Shown here: piece after piece, positions 20,953-34,228 of the stretch
How the letters are laid out: each line of letters starts with the position of its first letter
How positions within the stretch are numbered: position 1 is the stretch's first letter
Assembly: GCA_019022495.1 (NCBI GenBank)
Contig: JAFEKR010000006.1
Location: forward strand, 310,001 to 374,000
Reading direction: 5' to 3'
DNA length: 64,000 nt
DNA from: Epichloe hybrida
Taxonomy: Eukaryota; Ascomycota; Sordariomycetes; Hypocreales; Clavicipitaceae
Translations under genes and position numbers: made by a program
Notes under the pieces: model-generated
What the model was told of the DNA's origin: nothing
Database searches by the model: none
The model's input: the letters and a program-made list of their open reading frames with translations, nothing else

Positions 20953-23900
20953 ATAGATACCAAAGGAAAGGGAAAGGGACCTATTATCCCTAACCTTAGT
21001 GCGCAAGAGGTTCTAAATAACTAGCTAAAAGAGCAGGCTATTAAGCAACAAGCAACTATAGACCAGTTATTAGAGAAGCTAGAAAGCCTATCTATAACTG
21101 TAAATAGTCGTATGGAGGGTGTGGAATCTGATAAGCCCGCTAGTCAGCAGCAAGATCAGCAGCCTGTTCAAGAAAATCAAGCTAAATCTAGCTCTGTATA
21201 AGCAACCTTTAATAATTTAATTATTAAGGAATTTAATAAAAGGGTTTATAGTTTTCCAGAGACTACTAGGCTTAAAGGAGCCGAAAATTTCAAACAATGG
21301 AAGCAAGCCCTAACTATCCAATTTAGAGCTTTAGGCATGCCTAATTTTCTAGATAATCCGGAGAGTTCTAGGGCGCTAGGGGATCCAGATCAAGCTATTA
21401 TCCTTATGTTACTAAGGGATAGTTATACAGAAGGACCCTAAGCCGCTATAACTTGGCAAAAATCACCTGAAGAAGCCTATAATTTACTTGTAAGGCAATA
21501 TTCACATAGCGTTAAAATCCAGAGGGGGTCCCTATATTTAGAATTTCATAACCTGAATTTTCAAGAGTTTAAGGGGACTCTAGAGTCCTTTAATGCAGTC
21601 TTTAATAATCTACTAGCTAGATTATCGATTTCAGGGGTCCTGATTGCTCCGATAGATCAGGTTAATCAATATCTTCAATCCCTAAAATCAACCTTCCCTC
21701 AGTGGGCTGAGAGGCAACGATTCAGCATGCGTACGAATAGGGCTATAGGGGCTCCCCTAGATGCCCTAAATCTTTAATTCTTAATAGCAGACCTTCTAGC
21801 AGAACAGAGGGATAAATCATCTACGGTATCCAAAGCCCTGAATTATAGGGCTAAAAACCTTGAAAAGGGTGCTAAAGAAAAAGAAAAGGCCCCTAAGGAT
21901 TAGAAGAAGAAAGGAGGCTCTAAAGAAAATAAGGGCTCTTCTAATTCTAATTCTTCTTCTAATAAGAAGAAGAAGAAGAAGCAAAAAGGTCAAAAATCAG
22001 ATAAAAAGGATAATAAAGAGACCTCTGGAGAGGGATCTTTTATGCTAGGAAATTACAACCTTTCTAACGGTGCTCTTAAACCATACAAGAAACCTAGCCT
22101 TTATAAGACTAGTTATAAGAGCTCTAGTAATAGTAGCTCTAATTCTAGCTCTTCTGAATCAGATAATAATGAAAATCAAGAAATTAAAACCTTAAATGGT
22201 TTTAATTATTACAGCAAAGACATAAAAAAGGCCCTATTATATAATACAGGTTCGACTGTACATATTGTTAATTCTAGGGAGGTCTTTAGGGATTATACCC
22301 CCTATAAAAAGGGGGAATCCAACCCTATTATAACTGGTGGTGGCCCTATTTACGCTAAGGGTCACGGTAGTGCTGTTTTTGAGGTCCTATATCAGAAAAA
22401 TCCAGCTAAATATAGGACCTTAGTGCTTAAAATGCGCTATATTTTCCTTAGCTTAATGTTAATATAGTTAGTGGACTTACGCACTATATATCTAGTGGTT
22501 GCCTTATTAAAAACCTACTTTATCTTAAAGATAGGTCTCTTATTGCAACCTTAGATATAGAAAAACATGGTTTTTTCTTCCACATTAAAAACCAATCTAC
22601 GCCTAAGTTATCTAAAGGGCCCTGTAATAATTCGCATTATATCCGACCTTTTACCTACGCCGCTTTTAAGGGTCATAGCTATCCGATTAGCTACCCTATA
22701 GAGGTTCAAATTCCCTCTAAAAAGCCGGATTAGGCTTCTGATTTAGACGAAATCAACGAAAATAATGATGATATTAAAGAAATCGTACGGGATGATTTAG
22801 GGGAATTAGTCCCTTCTTCTTCGCCTATAGCCCTAGGTTAGGTCCCTTATAAATCTAAGGAAATAGATTTAGGGGTGTTAGAGGGCCCTAGTAGAGGAAA
22901 AGGGTCCCTAATACCTCTCCAAGAGGCCTATGGTTCTCAAGGGGCCTAGCAGGGGACTAGTGAAGACGGCCCTAGTCTAGATCCTAATTCAGACCCTAAG
23001 GATCTTTAATATCAACGGTTATTAGAACTAGCTGGCCTATAGCATATACGATTAGGGCACCTAGGTCTTCCTTTGCTAAAGAAAACTAGCCTTATAACTA
23101 AAGGAATCCCTGATTTTTCTAAAATTAAGGATAAGGATTTTAGATGTATTGCTTGTGATCAATCTAAGGCAGTTAGAAGACCTAGGAAATTAGCTATCCC
23201 TGACCCCCCAAGAGCTCTAGATCGAATAGAGGGGGATACGCTAAAAATCAGCCCTACGCCGTATAATAAACAGTTAATTTGCTTATTTTTAGTTGATCGA
23301 AAGACTAGATATAAGTGGGTTATCTTATTACCTAATAAGGAAGGCCCAACTATTTATAAGGCTATCAAAGGCTTCTTTAGAGGGCTTAAAAATCAACTAA
23401 GTCAATATCCTAGGCACCTTCACTTCAATGGGGGCCAGGAAATCGATTCTAGTTGTCAAGCTTGGTTGAATTCTAAAGGGATTAAATTTACGACTTCTAG
23501 TCCCTATATCCATAAGCAAAATGGATTAGCAGAACGTTCAATTCGTACTATTCTAGATCGATTAAGGGCTACTATCTAGTAGGCAAAATTACCGTTATTT
23601 TTATGGTGTTTTGTATTACCTGCAGTTATTAACCTAGTTAATATAACTGCTAATACCACTAAGGATAAAAGCCCTGAACAGCTGCTATCTAGGGAGCTAA
23701 ATCAGCCTTATACAACTAATATTAGTAGTATTAGAGCTATAGGATCTCACTATAAGATTCTAATCCCCCTAGAAAAACGACCTAAAGCCTAGAAGTTAGC
23801 AGCTAGGACTATCCCTAGAAGACTTTTAGCTACACTAGGTTCCAACACCTACCTAGTGTACATCCCCTCTAAAAGGCTAGTTATAAAGACTAGCTTTATT

Positions 23901-25922
23901 AAGATTATAGAACCTATAGGCCCTGTTTCTAAAGGCTTACCTAGGATTTCTATAGGGGATAACCCTTTAGAGGGGGAAAATAATTTAGATCAACAACATC
24001 TAGATCAAGGTTCAAAGGATTACCCTATAGACAACATAGGTATCCCTGTAGGTCAAGAAAAACCACCTACAGGCCCCAAAGAACTCCCTAAAGGCTTATT
24101 TCCAGCGGATCCCATACAGGCGCAGCCTATAACTCAACCAGGAAATCAGATTTTAACTTCGGACCTCAATTTTAACAAAATTATTAATTTCGACCCTAAT
24201 ATCGACCCTATAGATATTAATATTAGTTCCCCTTCTTCTCTAGATTTCATAAAAGAAATCTACTTTAAGGTACAGGAGAAGCTAAAGGAAAAGAATCCTA
24301 TTAGCCCTAAGCCTAAGACCTGGAAGCAGGCTATATCTAGCCCTAAAAGGGATAAATAGATAGAGGCCACGTACAAGGAATACAAACAGCTTCTAAAGGC
24401 TAGTACTTTTAAATTTATAGGGAAAGATCAAATCCCTAAGGGCCAAAAAGTACTAAAGAATAGGCTTGTTTATAAGCTTAAAAAGGATAAAGAAAATAAT
24501 CCTTTAAAATATAAGGCTTGACTTATTACTAAGGGATTTATGTAAATTAAAGGCCTAGATTACCTAGAGACCTTCGCTACCATAAGCATTCCCCCTAGCT
24601 AGAGGATTTTACTAGCCCTAGCGGCTTGGAATAACTAGGAAATCAAACAAATCGATTTTATAGGAGCTTTTCTTAATAGTAAGCTATAACAATAGATTTA
24701 TATAGTTATTCTAGAAGGGTTTATTGAATTCCTTGAGGCAAATCCTAAACTAGCTAAATTAGCTAGAAGTTTTAGCTAGAAACCCTCTAAAGATTAAGTG
24801 ATTTTATTATAGAAATCTTTATATAGCCTAAAACAAAGCTTAAGGGAATAGCAACAAGCGCTAATATTAGTGCTTAAATCCCTAGGATTTAACCCTTTAA
24901 TATCTAACCCAGCTATCTTCTTTAATCCTTCAACCAAAACCTTTGTCATTACGTACATTAATAACTATCTTCTAATTAGACTGGATTTATCTTATATCTA
25001 AAGGCTTAAAAAGGAACTTCATAAAGTCTATCCAATAGAAGATAAGGGGCCTGCTAAATTCTTCTTAGGGGTTCAAATCATACGAGATAGGCCTAATAGA
25101 ATACTGAAAATTCATTAATCTTAGTATATATTAGAAGCCTTAAAACGATTTAATATGCTAGATAGTAAGCCTATTAGCATACCTCTTTAGCCAGGCGTTT
25201 TAGCTACGCAGATAACTAAGCTTTTAATAGCTAGCAAAATCAAGCTTTATTAGTGCATTATAGGGACTATAATATACCTAATATTACTTACAAGGCCTAA
25301 CATAGCTTTTACGCTACAGTAGTTATTTACTACACTAGCTAGCCCTTATATAGAACACCTAAAAGCAGCTAAAAATCTACTAAGGTATTTATTAGGGACT
25401 AGATTCCTTGCTATAATCTATAGGGAAGACCCTAAAGGTTTAGTTAGCAAAAGCCTAATAGGTTATTGCAATAGTGATTTTACAGGGGATAAAAAGACCT
25501 CAAAATCAACCTATGCTTATCTATTCAAGCTAGCTGGCGGACCTATTAGCTAGAAATCAAAGAAAGCTTGTACAATAGCTCTATCAACACTAGAAGCTAA
25601 AGCTAATGCTATCTGCGAGACCTTCCGGGAGCTTCAGTGGCTTCAGGGTTTATTTAAGGAGCTAAAAACCCCTATTTCTCCCCCTATCCAGATATATTAC
25701 AATAATCAAGATGCTATAACTACTACTTATAACCCTGCTTTACATAGTCATACAAAGCATACATTACTAAAGTTCAACTATATTAGGCAACAGGTTTTAG
25801 AGGGTTTAGCTAAGATCAAATATCTAGATACAAAGTCAATGCCTACAGATAGTCTTACGAAACCTCTTTCTAGACCTCTTCATCAGGCTTTTATTAAGCT
25901 TTTAGGGCTTAATAATTATTAA
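20953..25922 (+). pseudogene. Element A gag-pol, degenerate
   Basis: Gag starts at 20953, where ATG has become ATA. Gag (about 21.0-22.1 kb) shows a UBN2-like core and a Lys/Ser-rich tail without a visible CCHC knuckle. Protease keeps NTGST for DTGST (22.25 kb). A missing base near 22436 shifts the frame relative to B. Integrase follows (23.0-23.8 kb): CIACDQSKAV zinc-binding part, HFNGGQEI with the second catalytic Asp now Asn, and NGLAERSIRTIL with its Glu. Then come reverse transcriptase (24.4-25.1 kb, YVDD replaced by YINN) and RNase H to the stop at 25920-25922. Stops occur throughout, many at expected CAG, CAA, CGA or TGG codons. Confidence 0.93.
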
Positions 25923-26122
25923 ACCAATAACTAATTCCCTTCAACAAGGAACCAAAAAACAACATCAAAAAGGGAGCTATATTTAACAATAGCTAGGAAT
26001 TCAAAAAGGGGGTCTTTTATTTTTCCTGTTTTTCCCTTTTATCTATTATTATCAAAAGTTATTATTTTTTACCCTATAGTCTCTTTATACACTTCTAATT
26101 GCTTTAAATATAATTCTTTTAT

Positions 26123-26130
26123 AGAGGGGG
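26123..26130 (+). other. Element A polypurine tract
   Basis: AGAGGGGG immediately before the 3' LTR, the usual plus-strand primer position. Confidence 0.85.
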
Positions 26131-26954
26131 TATTAAAAATAAGACCTATTTTTAGCCCTTTTCTAGTTAAAGAACCTTCTTATTACTAGCTTGCTTTACA
26201 AGTCTGACAGCTGCACTACAGCTATTAACAGTCACGAGGGTAGCTATCAATAGCTACGTCGCAGCTATTAACAGCTGCGACCAACTGTGTGAATAACTAA
26301 TTAGTTAATTACATTATGGCTACAAGTGTAGCTACAACCACGCCACTAGTAATTAGGTAAGCTAGGGTAACATAAGCTAGGGTAACGTAAGCAGGTTACC
26401 CTACACGTAACTTACCCTATAGCTATCTTTAACAATAATTTTCTCTTTATCTAGAGGTCATACAAAAGTTTCATATATAGCAAATTAAAGCTTAAAGATA
26501 GGGCTTTCTTTTTATACAAGGTTATTTTTTAGACCAAAAGTTAGTGCATACAGGTTGCTAGCTAGTATGGTAGTGAGTTAATTTTTTGGTTTTTACATAC
26601 AAATAAATTTTACGGAAAATCAAAAGTGGCCCGTAAGACCCTGTTAGCAGCCCAGATCCACCAATACAGTCAGTAGGTCTATAAGAGGAAGAAGATCTTT
26701 TCAACTAGCTAGATAGCTAGTCCTCTCAACCAACAACAGCCGCATTGCCCGTATAACGTATCTAAAATCAATTCTATTGCTCTATAAGATATTATAAAAG
26801 TAATCTAAATCGAATTCTATTAGTTAATAACTGCCACAACCTTCCGTTGCGTTGCGTTAATTGATTCAACGTTGCAGCCCTATTGGTCCCTGACCGTAGA
26901 GCTTGCACCCGTACAGCTGTTGCCAGCTGGCAACTAGCTCCCTACATTTCAATA
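26131..26954 (+). repeat. Element A 3' LTR
   Basis: 824 bp, beginning TATTAAAAATAAGACC (TG to TA) and ending TTTCAATA. It carries more TG-to-TA changes than the 5' LTR in the stretch compared, so RIP hit the two ends unequally. Confidence 0.95.
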
Positions 26955-27922
26955 ATAGCACCTAGTTTACTATTCTTAGTAGTTATTATTAGGTCTTTAA
27001 TAGTTAATTCTAGAGCCTTATAAAGGCCTTATAAGAGTATTATATATGGTTTATAGGGACCCTTAGGTCTAAATATAAGTAAATAACCTTAAGGTATATA
27101 TCTCTTTATAATAAAATTAAGGAGCTTTAAAGGAATATAATACCTTTAAGTAGGACTATTAAGTATTATATAGAAATTAATTTTAATAAGACTATTAAGT
27201 AAAATCTTATAAGAGTAAACATTAATAAATAGCTTATAAATATATTAATTAGTTATAAGAGATACTTCTAAGTAAACTACCCTATTACTAAGGGTAACTT
27301 ACCTATAGAAATAATTAATAACGCTATTAGGGCTTAATTCCCTACTATCTTAGCTTAGGTTAACTTATTAATTTATACTACAAAGAGCGAGGGAAAGGTC
27401 CTAGATTTCTATAGCATTATAAGTAGGATTAGGCACCTAATTAAAGCCTAAGGAAGGTCTTAAGTAAAGGCTAATAACTCTTTTAGAGTAAAACTAACTC
27501 TTAATAGTAAAATAAAAGATAAAGCTAAAAAAGAGAAAGTAAAGAAAGATAACTACATCTATTACAAGAAGTATAAGGTAAAGAAGTTAAAAGACTTATA
27601 AAAAGTCTATAAGGCTCTCTACCTAATAAAGGACTAGAAGATTAATAAAGAGCTATTAAAGAAGGTAAAAGAAGTAATAAATTATTAACCTAATAATATA
27701 AAAAAGGCATATAACGCTTAGTTAAAGGATAATAGCATAAAGGAACTTAAAGAAAATAATACTATATTTACTACTATAGGAGAGTCTACAAAGGCTTTCC
27801 TTGCCTAGGATAAATCATGAGTTATACTTAATAGCGGAACCTTAATTTATATCTTTAATAATAAACGCTAGTTTATAGACCTTAATTATAGCAAGTAGCC
27901 TAGAATTTAAGTAAGTTATAGT
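26955..27922 (+). pseudogene. Element O gag 3' part and protease
   Basis: Continues O after element A. It encodes Lys-rich gag remains (near 27,530-27,700, YYKKYKVKKLKDL) and, near 27,820, ILNSGTLIYIFNN, the decayed DSGAT protease motif with Asp changed to Asn. Element B interrupts it at ATAGT; the frame reads across into 35,058. Confidence 0.8.
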
Positions 27923-28746
27923 TATTGAAATGTAGGGAGCTAGTTGCCAGCTGGCAACAGCTGTACGGGTGCAAGCTCTACGGTTGGGGACTAATAGGGC
28001 TGCAACGTTAAATCAATTAACGCAACGCAACGGAAGGTTGTGGCAGTTATTAACTAATAGAATTCAATTTAGATCACTTTTATAATATCTTATAAAGCAA
28101 TAGAATTGATTTTAGATACGTTGTACGAGCAATGCGGCTGTTGTTAGTTAAGAGGACTAGCTATCTAGCTAGTTAAAAAGATCTTCTTCCTCTCATAGAC
28201 CTACCGACCGTATTAGTGAATCCAGGCCGCCAACGGGGTCTTACAGGCCACTTTTGATTTTCCACAAAATTCATTTATATACAAAAACCAAAAAATCAAC
28301 TCACCACTATACTAGCTAGCAACCCATATGCACCAACTTTTAGTCTAAAAAATAACCTTATATAAAGAGAAAGCCCTATCTTTAAGCTTTAATTTGCTAT
28401 ATATAAAACTTTTATACAACCTCTAGATAAAGAGAAAATCGTTATTAAAGATAGCTATAGGGTAAGTTATATGTAGGGTAACCTGCTTACGTCACCCTAG
28501 CTTACGTTACCCTAGCTTACCTAATTACTAGTAGCGTAGTTATAGCCACACTTGTAGTCACAACGTAATTAACTAATTAGTCATCCACACGGTCGGTCGC
28601 AGCTGTTAACAGCTACGACGCAGCCATTAATAGCTGCCCCCGCAACCGTTAACAGCTACAGTGCAGCTGTCAGACTTACAAAGCAAGCTAGTAATAAGAA
28701 GGTTCTTTAACTAGAAAAGGGCTAAAAATAGGTCTTATTTTTAACA
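27923..28746 (-). repeat. Element B 3' LTR
   Basis: 824 bp; on the plus strand from TATTGAAATG to TTTTTAACA. It keeps one TTACGTCA (28487-28494); the second reads TTACGTTA. Confidence 0.95.
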
Positions 28747-28754
28747 CCCCCTCT
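28747..28754 (-). other. Element B polypurine tract
   Basis: Plus strand CCCCCTCT, that is AGAGGGGG on the element strand, identical to that of A. Confidence 0.85.
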
Positions 28755-28953
28755 ACAAAAGAATTACATTTAAAGCAATTAGAAGTGTATAAAGAGACTA
28801 TAAGGAAAAAACAACAACTTTTAATAATAACAGATAAAAGGGAAAAACAGGAAAAAATAAAAGACCCCCTTTTTAAATTCCTAGCTATTATTAAATATAG
28901 CTCCCTTTTTGACGTTGTTTTTAGTTCCCTATTAAAGGGAATTAGTTGTTAGT

Positions 28954-31900
28954 TTAATAATTATTAAGCCCTAAAAGCTTAATAAAAGCCTAATAAAGAG
29001 GTCTAGAAAGAGGCTTCGTAAGACCATCTACAGGCATTAACTTCATATCTAGATATTCGATCTTAGCTAAACCCTCTAAAACCTGTTACCTAATATAGTT
29101 AAACTTTAGCAATGTATACTTTATATAACTATATAAAGCAGGGTTATAAGCAGTAGTTATAGCGCCTTAATTATCACAATATATCTGGATAGGGGGAGAA
29201 ATAGGGGTTTTTAGCTCCTTAAATAAGCCCTAAAGCCACTAAAGCTCCCAGAAGGTCTCGTAGATAGCATCAGCTTCAGCTTCTAGTGTTAATAGAGCTA
29301 TTATACTAGCTTTCTTTGATTTCTAGCTAATAGGTCCGCTAGCTAGCTTAAATAGATAAGCATAGGTTAATTTTAAGGTCTTTTTATCCCCTACAAAATC
29401 ACTATCACAATAACCTATTAGGCTTTTACTAACTAAACCTTTAGGGTCTCCCCTATAGATAATAGCAAGGAATCTAGTCCCTAATAGATACCTTAGCAGA
29501 TTTTTAGCTGCTTTTAGGTGTTTTATATAAGGGCTAGCTAGTGTAATAGATAACCACTATAGCGTAAAAGCTGTATCAGGCCTTATAAGTAATATTAGGT
29601 ATATTATAGTCCCTATAATACACTAATAAAGCTTGATTTCACTAGCTATTAAAAGCTTAGTTATCTGCGTAGCTAAAACGCCTAGCTAAAGAGGTATACT
29701 AATAGGCTTACTATCTAGCATATTAAATCGTTTTAAGGCTTCTAATATATACTAAGATTAATGAATTTTTAGTATTCTATTAGGCCTATCTTATACGATT
29801 TAAACCCCTAAGAAGAATTTAGCAGGCCCCCTATCTTCTATTAGATAGACTTTATAAAGTTCCTTTTTAAGCCTTTGGATATAAGATAAATCCGGTCTAA
29901 TTAGAAGACAGTCATTAACGTACGTAATAACAAAGGTTTTGGTTAAAGGATTAAAGAAGATAGCTAGGTTAGATATTAAAGGGTTAAATCCTAGGGATTT
30001 AAGTACTAATATTAGCGCTTATTACCATTCCCTTAAGCTTTATTTTAGGCCGTATAAAGATTTCTATAATAAAATCACTTAATCTTTAGAGGGTTTCCAG
30101 CCAAAACTTCTAGCTAATTTAGCTAGTTTAGGATTTGCCTTAAGGAATTCAATAAACCCTTCTAGAATAACTATATAAATCTATTATTATAGCTTACTAT
30201 TAAGAAAAGCTCCTTAAAATCGATTTATTTAATTTCCTAGTTATTCCAAGCCACTAGGGCTAGTAAAATCCTCTAGCTAGGGGGAATGCTTATGGCAGCG
30301 AAGGTCTCTAGGTAATCTAGGCCTTTGATTTATATAAATCCCTTAGCAACAAGTTAAGCCTTATATTTTAAAGGATTATTTTCTTTATCCTTTTTAAGCT
30401 TATAAACAAGCCTATTCTTTAGTACTTTTCGGCCCTTAGGGATTTAATCTTTCCCTATAAATTTAAAAGTACTAGCCTTTAGAAGCTATTCGTATTCCTT
30501 ATACATGGCTTCTATCTATTTATCCCTTTTAGGGCTAGATATAGCCTGCTTCCAGGTCTTAGGCTTAGGGCTAATAGGATTCTTTTCCTTTAGCTTCTCC
30601 TATACCTTAAAGCAGATTTCTTTTATAAAATCTAGAGAAGAAGGGGAACTAATATTAATATCCATAGGGTTGATATTAGGGTTAAAATCGATAATTTTAT
30701 CAAAATCAAGGTCTAAAGTCAAAATCTAATTTCCTAGTTGAGTTATAGGCTGCGCCTATATGGGATCCGCTAGAATTAAGCCTTTAGGGGGTTCTTTGGG
30801 GCCTATAGGTGGTTTTTCTTGACTTACAGGGATACCTATGTTGTCTATAGGATAATCCTTTAAACCTTAGTCTAGATTTTATTGATTTTTATTTTCTAGA
30901 TTATTTTCCCCCTCTAAAGGGTTATCCCCTATAGAAATCCTAGGTAAGCCTTTAGAAACAGGGCCTATAGGTTCTATAATCTTAATAAAGCTAGTCTTTA
31001 TAACTAGCCTTTTAGAGGGGATATACACTAGGTAGGTGTTAGAACCTAGTGTAGCTAAAAGCCTTCTAGGGATAGTCCTAGCTGCTAACTTCTAGGCTTT
31101 AGGTCGTTTTTCTAGGGGGATTAGAATCTCACAGTGAGATCCTATAGCTCTAATACTGCTAATATCAGTTGTATAAGGCTGATTTAGCTCCCTAGATAAC
31201 AGTTGTTCAGGGCTTTCATCCTTAGTGGTATTAGCAGTTATATTAACTAGGTTAACAACTGCAGGTAATACAAAACACCACAAAAATAACGGTAATTTTG
31301 CCCACTAGATAGTAGCCCTTAATCGATCTAGAATAGTATAAATTGAACGTTCTGCTAATCCATTTTGCTTATGGATATAGGGACTAGAAGTCGTAAATTT
31401 AATCCCTTTAGAATTCAACTAAGCTTAACAACTAGAATCGATTTCCTAGCCCCTATCGAAGTAAAGGTGCCTAGGATATTAACCTAGTTAATTTTTAAGC
31501 CCTCTAAAGAAGCCTTTAATAGCCTTATAAACAGTTAGGCCTTCCTTATTAGGTAATAAGATAACCCACTTATATCTAGTCTTTCGGTCAACTAAAAATA
31601 AGTAAATTGACTGTTTATTGTACGGCGTAGGACTGATTTTTAGCGTATCCCCCTCTATTCGATCTAGAGCTCTTGGGGGGTCAGGGATAGCTAATTTCCT
31701 AGGTCTTCTAACTGCCTTAGATTAATCACAAGCAATACATCTAAAATCCTTATCCTTAATTTTAGAAAAATCAGGGATTCCTTTAGTTATAAGGCTAGTT
31801 TTCTTTAGCAAAGGAAGACCTAGGTGTCCTAATCGTACATGCCATAGGCCAGCTAGTTCTAACAACCGTTAATATTAAAGATCCTTAGGGTCTGAATTAG

Positions 31901-33932
31901 GATCTAGACTAGGGCCCTCTTCACTAGTCCCCTACTGGGCCCCTTAAGAACCACAGGCCTCTTGGAGAGGTATTAGGGACCCTTTTCCTCCACTAGGGCC
32001 CTCTAACACCCCTAAATCTATTTCCTTAGATTTATAAGGGACCCAACCTAGGGCTATAGGCAAAGAAGAAGGGACTAATTCCCCTAAATCATCCCGTACG
32101 ATTTCTTCAATATCATCATCATTTTCGTCGATTTCGTCTAAATCAGAAGCCTAATCTGGCTTTTTAGAGGGAATTTGAACCTCTATAGGGTAGCTAATCA
32201 GATAGCTATAACCCTTAAAAGCGGCGTAGGTAAAAGGTCGGATATAATGCGAATTATTACAGGGCCCTTTAGATAACTTAGGCGTAGATTGGTTTTTAAC
32301 ATGAAAGAAAAAACCATGTTTTTTTATATCTAAGGTTGCAATAAGAGACCTATCTTTAAGATAAAGTAGGTTTTTTATAAGGCAACCACCAGATATATAG
32401 TGCGTAAGTCCACTAACTATATTAACATCAAGCTGAGGAAAATATAGCGCATCTTTAAGCACTAAGGTCCTATATTTAGCTGGATTTTTCTAATATAGGA
32501 CCTCAAAAACAGCACTACCGTGACCCTTAGCGTAAATAGGGCCACCACCAGTTATAATAGGGTCGGATTCCCCCTTTTTATAGGGGGTATAATCCCTAAA
32601 GACCTCCCTAGAATTAACAATATGTACAGTCGAACCTGTATTATATAATAGGGCCTTTTTTATGTCTTTACTGTAATAATTAAAACCATTTAAGGTTTTA
32701 ATTTCTTAATTTTCATCATCATCCGATTCAGAAGAGCTAGAATTAGAGCTACTATTACTAGAGCTCTTATAACTAGTCTTATAAAGGCTAGGTTTCTTGT
32801 ACGGTTTAAGAGCACCATTAGAAAGGTTGTAATTTCCTAGCATAAAAGATCCCTCTCCAGAGGTCTCTTTATTATCCTTTTTATCTGATTTTTAACCTTT
32901 TTGCTTCTTCTTCTTCTTCTTATTAGAAGAAGAATTAGAATTAGAAGAGCCCTTATTTTCTTCAGAGCCTTCTTTCTTCTTCTGATCCTTAGGGGCCTTT
33001 TCTTTTTCTTTGGCACCCTTTTTAAGGTTTTTAGCCCTATAATTCAGGGCTTTAGATACCGTAGATGACTTATCCCTCTGTTTTGCTAGAAGGTCTACTA
33101 TTAAAAATTAAAGATTTAGGGCTTCTAGGGGAGCCCCTATAGCCCTATTCGTGCGCATGCTGAATCGTTGCCTCTTAGCCCACTGAGGGAAGGTTGATTT
33201 TAGGGATTGAAGATATTGATTAACCTGATCTATCGGAGTAATTAGGACCCCTAAAATCGATAATCTAGCTAGTAGATTATTAAAGACTGCATTAAAGGGC
33301 TCTAGAGTCCCCTTAAACTCTTGAAAATTCAGGTTATGAAATTCTAAATATAGGGACCCCCTCTGGATTTTAACGCTATGTGAATATTACCTTATAAGTA
33401 AATTATAGGCTTCTTCAGGTGATTTTTGCTAAGTTATAGCGGCTTGGGGTCCTTCTGTATAACTATCCCTTAGTAACATAAGGATAATAGCTTAATCTGG
33501 ATCCCCTAGCGCCCTAGAACTCTCCGGATTATCTAGAAAATTAGGCATGCCTAAAGCTCTAAATTGGATAGTTAGGGCTTGCTTCCATTGTTCGAAATTT
33601 TCGGCTCCTTTAAGCCTAGTAGTCTCTAGAAAACTATAAACCCTTTTATTGAATTCCTTAATAATTGAATTATTAAAGGTTGCTTGTACAGAGCTAGATT
33701 CAGCTTGATTTTCTTGAATAGGCTGCTAATCTTACTGCTAACTAGCGGGCTTATCAGATTCCACACCCTCCATATGACTATTTACAGTTATAGATAGGCT
33801 TTCTAGCTTCTCTAATAACTGGTCTATAGTTGCTTATTACTTAATAGCCTGCTCTTTTAGCTGGTTATTTAGAACCTCTTACGCACTAGGGTTAGGGATA
33901 ACAGGTCCCTTTCCCTTTCCTTTAGTATCCAT
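28954..33932 (-). pseudogene. Element B gag-pol, degenerate
   Basis: ATG at 33932 is intact (MDTKGKGKGPV), but a stop follows within about 20 codons where A shares the same change. The frame from gag through integrase is continuous apart from stops; it has the base that A lacks near 32450. Between the integrase region (31,092) and the stop at 28956-28954 the frame shifts, so an indel lies in pol. The reverse transcriptase site reads YVND for YVDD. The total is about 1660 codons including stops. Confidence 0.93.
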
Positions 33933-33935
33933 TTT

Positions 33936-34177
33936 CCTTTTTATAGAAGGGAAAAGCTTCTATCTCGCGGGTCCTTCCTTTTTTATAGAAGGGAAGTTTT
34001 CTGTATTTGAAATTTATTCCTTTTTATAGAAGGGAAAAAGCTTTTATCTCGCGGATCCTTCCTTTTTTATAGAAGGGAAGTCTTCTGTAGCTATAATTGA
34101 TTCCTTTTTATAGAAGGGAAAAGCTTCTTTCTTATAGGTCCTTCCTTTTTTATAGAAGGGAAGTCTTCTATAATTAT
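33936..34177 (-). repeat. Element B leader tandem repeats, 3 copies
   Basis: Units of 83, 84 and about 75 bp at 33936, 34019 and 34103, each with two TATAGAAGGGAA words on the plus strand. They lie between the primer site and the gag start. Confidence 0.88.
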
Positions 34178-34211
34178 ACACAAAGTAACCTAAAAGGAAT
34201 CTATAGTGATA

Positions 34212-34228
34212 GAGCCAGGCTCATAACC
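34212..34228 (-). other. Element B primer-binding site (initiator tRNA-Met half)
   Basis: On the element strand GGTTATGAGCCTGGCTC abuts the LTR. GGTTATGAGCC is complementary to GGCUCAUAACC of the initiator tRNA-Met anticodon arm. A keeps the C that is T here, and B keeps the G that is A there, so the two copies confirm each other. Confidence 0.8.

Larger units (their letters stand above)
19916..26954 (+). mobile_element. Element A: Ty1/copia LTR retrotransposon (824-bp LTR family)
   Basis: 7039 bp, flanked by a perfect 5-bp duplication ATAGC (19911-19915 and 26955-26959) of element O sequence, so it entered O after O was in place. LTRs are 19916-20739 and 26131-26954, each exactly 824 bp. 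Inside are a tRNA-half primer site, leader repeats, one gag-pol region and a polypurine tract. Its relative B lies 968 bp away in the opposite orientation. Confidence 0.96.
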
